From DATJJW01 sp035491935 (GTDB lineage Bacteria > Pseudomonadota > Alphaproteobacteria > ATCC43930 > CGMCC-115725), in assembly GCA_035491935.1 (NCBI GenBank), contig DATJJW010000030.1:1-6376 (forward strand): a DNA stretch of 6,376 bases, read 5' to 3'. A program made the translations under genes and the position numbers. The stretch's first letter is position 1. Every line of letters begins with the position of its first letter. The notes below the pieces were generated by a model. That model was not told where the DNA came from. It did not search any database and saw only the letters and a program-made list of their open reading frames with translations. Below are positions 5,727 to 6,376 of the stretch, piece after piece.

Positions 5727-6376
5727 TCAGAGATCGAGGCCATATTGCGTCCTGACGGCCTCGGGTGAAACGTAGCCGAGCGCCAGGTCGCGCTCGATGG
5801 CGGCGCGATCGCGGGCTTCGGGCGGCCCGAAGCCGCCGCCGCCGCCCACCTCCATACGCACGATGTCGCCGGGCTGGACGGGATGGGCCTTGGTCTTGTG
5901 CAGGATCTTGCTCTCGCCGGAAGGCTTGATGACGGTGACCCAACCGGATTGGGCATCCCGACCGCCGCAGACGCCCCAGGGCGGGCAGCGCAGCCGGTCG
6001 AAATCGACGCGCAGTTTGACGGGCTCGGTGATGCGATAGGTCTTGGTGATGCCGAGGCCGCCGCGGAACTGTCCGGCACCGCCGGAATCCGGGCGGAGCG
6101 CGAAATCCTCGACCACAAAGGGATACATCGCTTCCTGCAATTCGATGGGCACGACGCGGGTATCGCCATGGGCCATGGTGCGATAGGGGCCGGAGCCATC
6201 CTGGCCGGAGACCGCCCCCCAGCCGCCATAGCCGCCATCGATGAAATCGAGATGCGCGCCGCCGAGGCGTTTGCCTTGCAGGCGCAGTACCGCGAAGGTG
6301 CCGAAATGCCCGCCGGCGACGCGGTCGGGCAACGCCGCCTCGAAGGCGCGGATGACCGCGTCGATCACCGTCGGGA
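5727..6376 (-). CDS. Hydantoinase/oxoprolinase family protein, B subunit, C-terminal part (runs off the right edge)
   Basis: Only the last 216 complete codons are visible; the 5' part lies beyond the right edge. HyuB proteins are usually about 520 to 600 residues, so more than half is missing. The visible part reads TVIDAVIRAFEAALPDRVAGG, then the Gly-rich FIDGGYGGWGAVSGQDG, PIELQEAMYPFVVEDFALRPDSGGAGQFRGGLG, PPWGVCGGRDAQSG, and the terminal VGGGGGFGPPEARD...GYVSPEAVRTQYGL block. These are the usual conserved blocks of the B-subunit C-terminus. HyuB works with HyuA in the ATP-dependent hydantoinase, oxoprolinase and ketone carboxylase complexes, so it is the expected partner of the gene at 2503-4587. 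No frameshift or internal stop is seen. It is the most upstream operon gene visible, and the operon promoter must lie beyond the window or further up. Confidence 0.94.
   Translation of the reverse strand, partial: PTVIDAVIRAFEAALPDRVAGGHFGTFAVLRLQGKRLGGAHLDFIDGGYGGWGAVSGQDGSGPYRTMAHGDTRVVPIELQEAMYPFVVEDFALRPDSGGAGQFRGGLGITKTYRITEPVKLRVDFDRLRCPPWGVCGGRDAQSGWVTVIKPSGESKILHKTKAHPVQPGDIVRMEVGGGGGFGPPEARDRAAIERDLALGYVSPEAVRTQYGLDL

Noticed and set aside
5678..6238. N-terminal extension of the Bug receptor frame, which could be read as a fusion protein
   Set aside because: The extension lies over hyuB in a different frame and has Ser/Pro/Ala/Arg-rich shadow composition. The signal peptide and ribosome site place the true start at 5677.
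1..6376. Mobile elements, phage genes, CRISPR arrays, toxin-antitoxin or defence genes
   Set aside because: No transposase, integrase, terminal inverted repeats, regularly spaced repeats or small paired toxin-like genes were seen on either strand.

Overview
The window looks like chromosomal DNA from a GC-rich proteobacterium, probably an alphaproteobacterium. That is an inference from the strong G/C bias at third codon positions, the protein families present, and the pairing of a Bug-type tripartite tricarboxylate transporter (TTT) receptor with hydantoinase/oxoprolinase genes. No rRNA, tRNA, CRISPR array, transposase or insertion-sequence end was seen.

Layout. (1) Positions 1-206, minus strand: the 5' end of a membrane-protein gene that fits the AI-2E/PerM transporter family and leaves the window on the left. 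(2) Positions 207-470: a divergent intergenic region with a sigma70-like promoter carrying a hairpin-type palindrome in its spacer, plus a second palindrome further upstream. (3) Positions 471-1487, plus strand: an NMT1/SsuA-type ABC solute-binding protein with a twin-arginine signal. (4) Positions 1488-1570: a convergent junction with a strong two-part hairpin, probably a bidirectional terminator. (5) Positions 1571-6376, minus strand: one catabolic operon, transcribed right to left as hydantoinase B subunit (3' part only), Bug-type TTT receptor, hydantoinase A subunit, and fumarylacetoacetate hydrolase (FAH) family enzyme.

How the genes may work together. The Bug protein would bind an organic acid or related solute in the periplasm. 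The HyuA/HyuB pair would carry out an ATP-dependent step, either opening a cyclic amide (hydantoin or 5-oxoproline type) or carboxylating a ketone (acetone/acetophenone carboxylase type). The FAH-family enzyme would then hydrolyse or decarboxylate the resulting keto acid. The exact substrate cannot be read from the sequence. The facing ABC binding protein may deliver the same or a related compound, but no ABC permease or ATPase and no TTT membrane subunit lies in the window.

The most unusual points are the receptor gene inserted between the two hydantoinase subunit genes, the two binding proteins of different transporter classes converging on one enzyme cluster, and the palindrome inside the predicted promoter. 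Nothing here amounts to a clearly new biological system. It reads as a well-formed but functionally unassigned catabolic locus.
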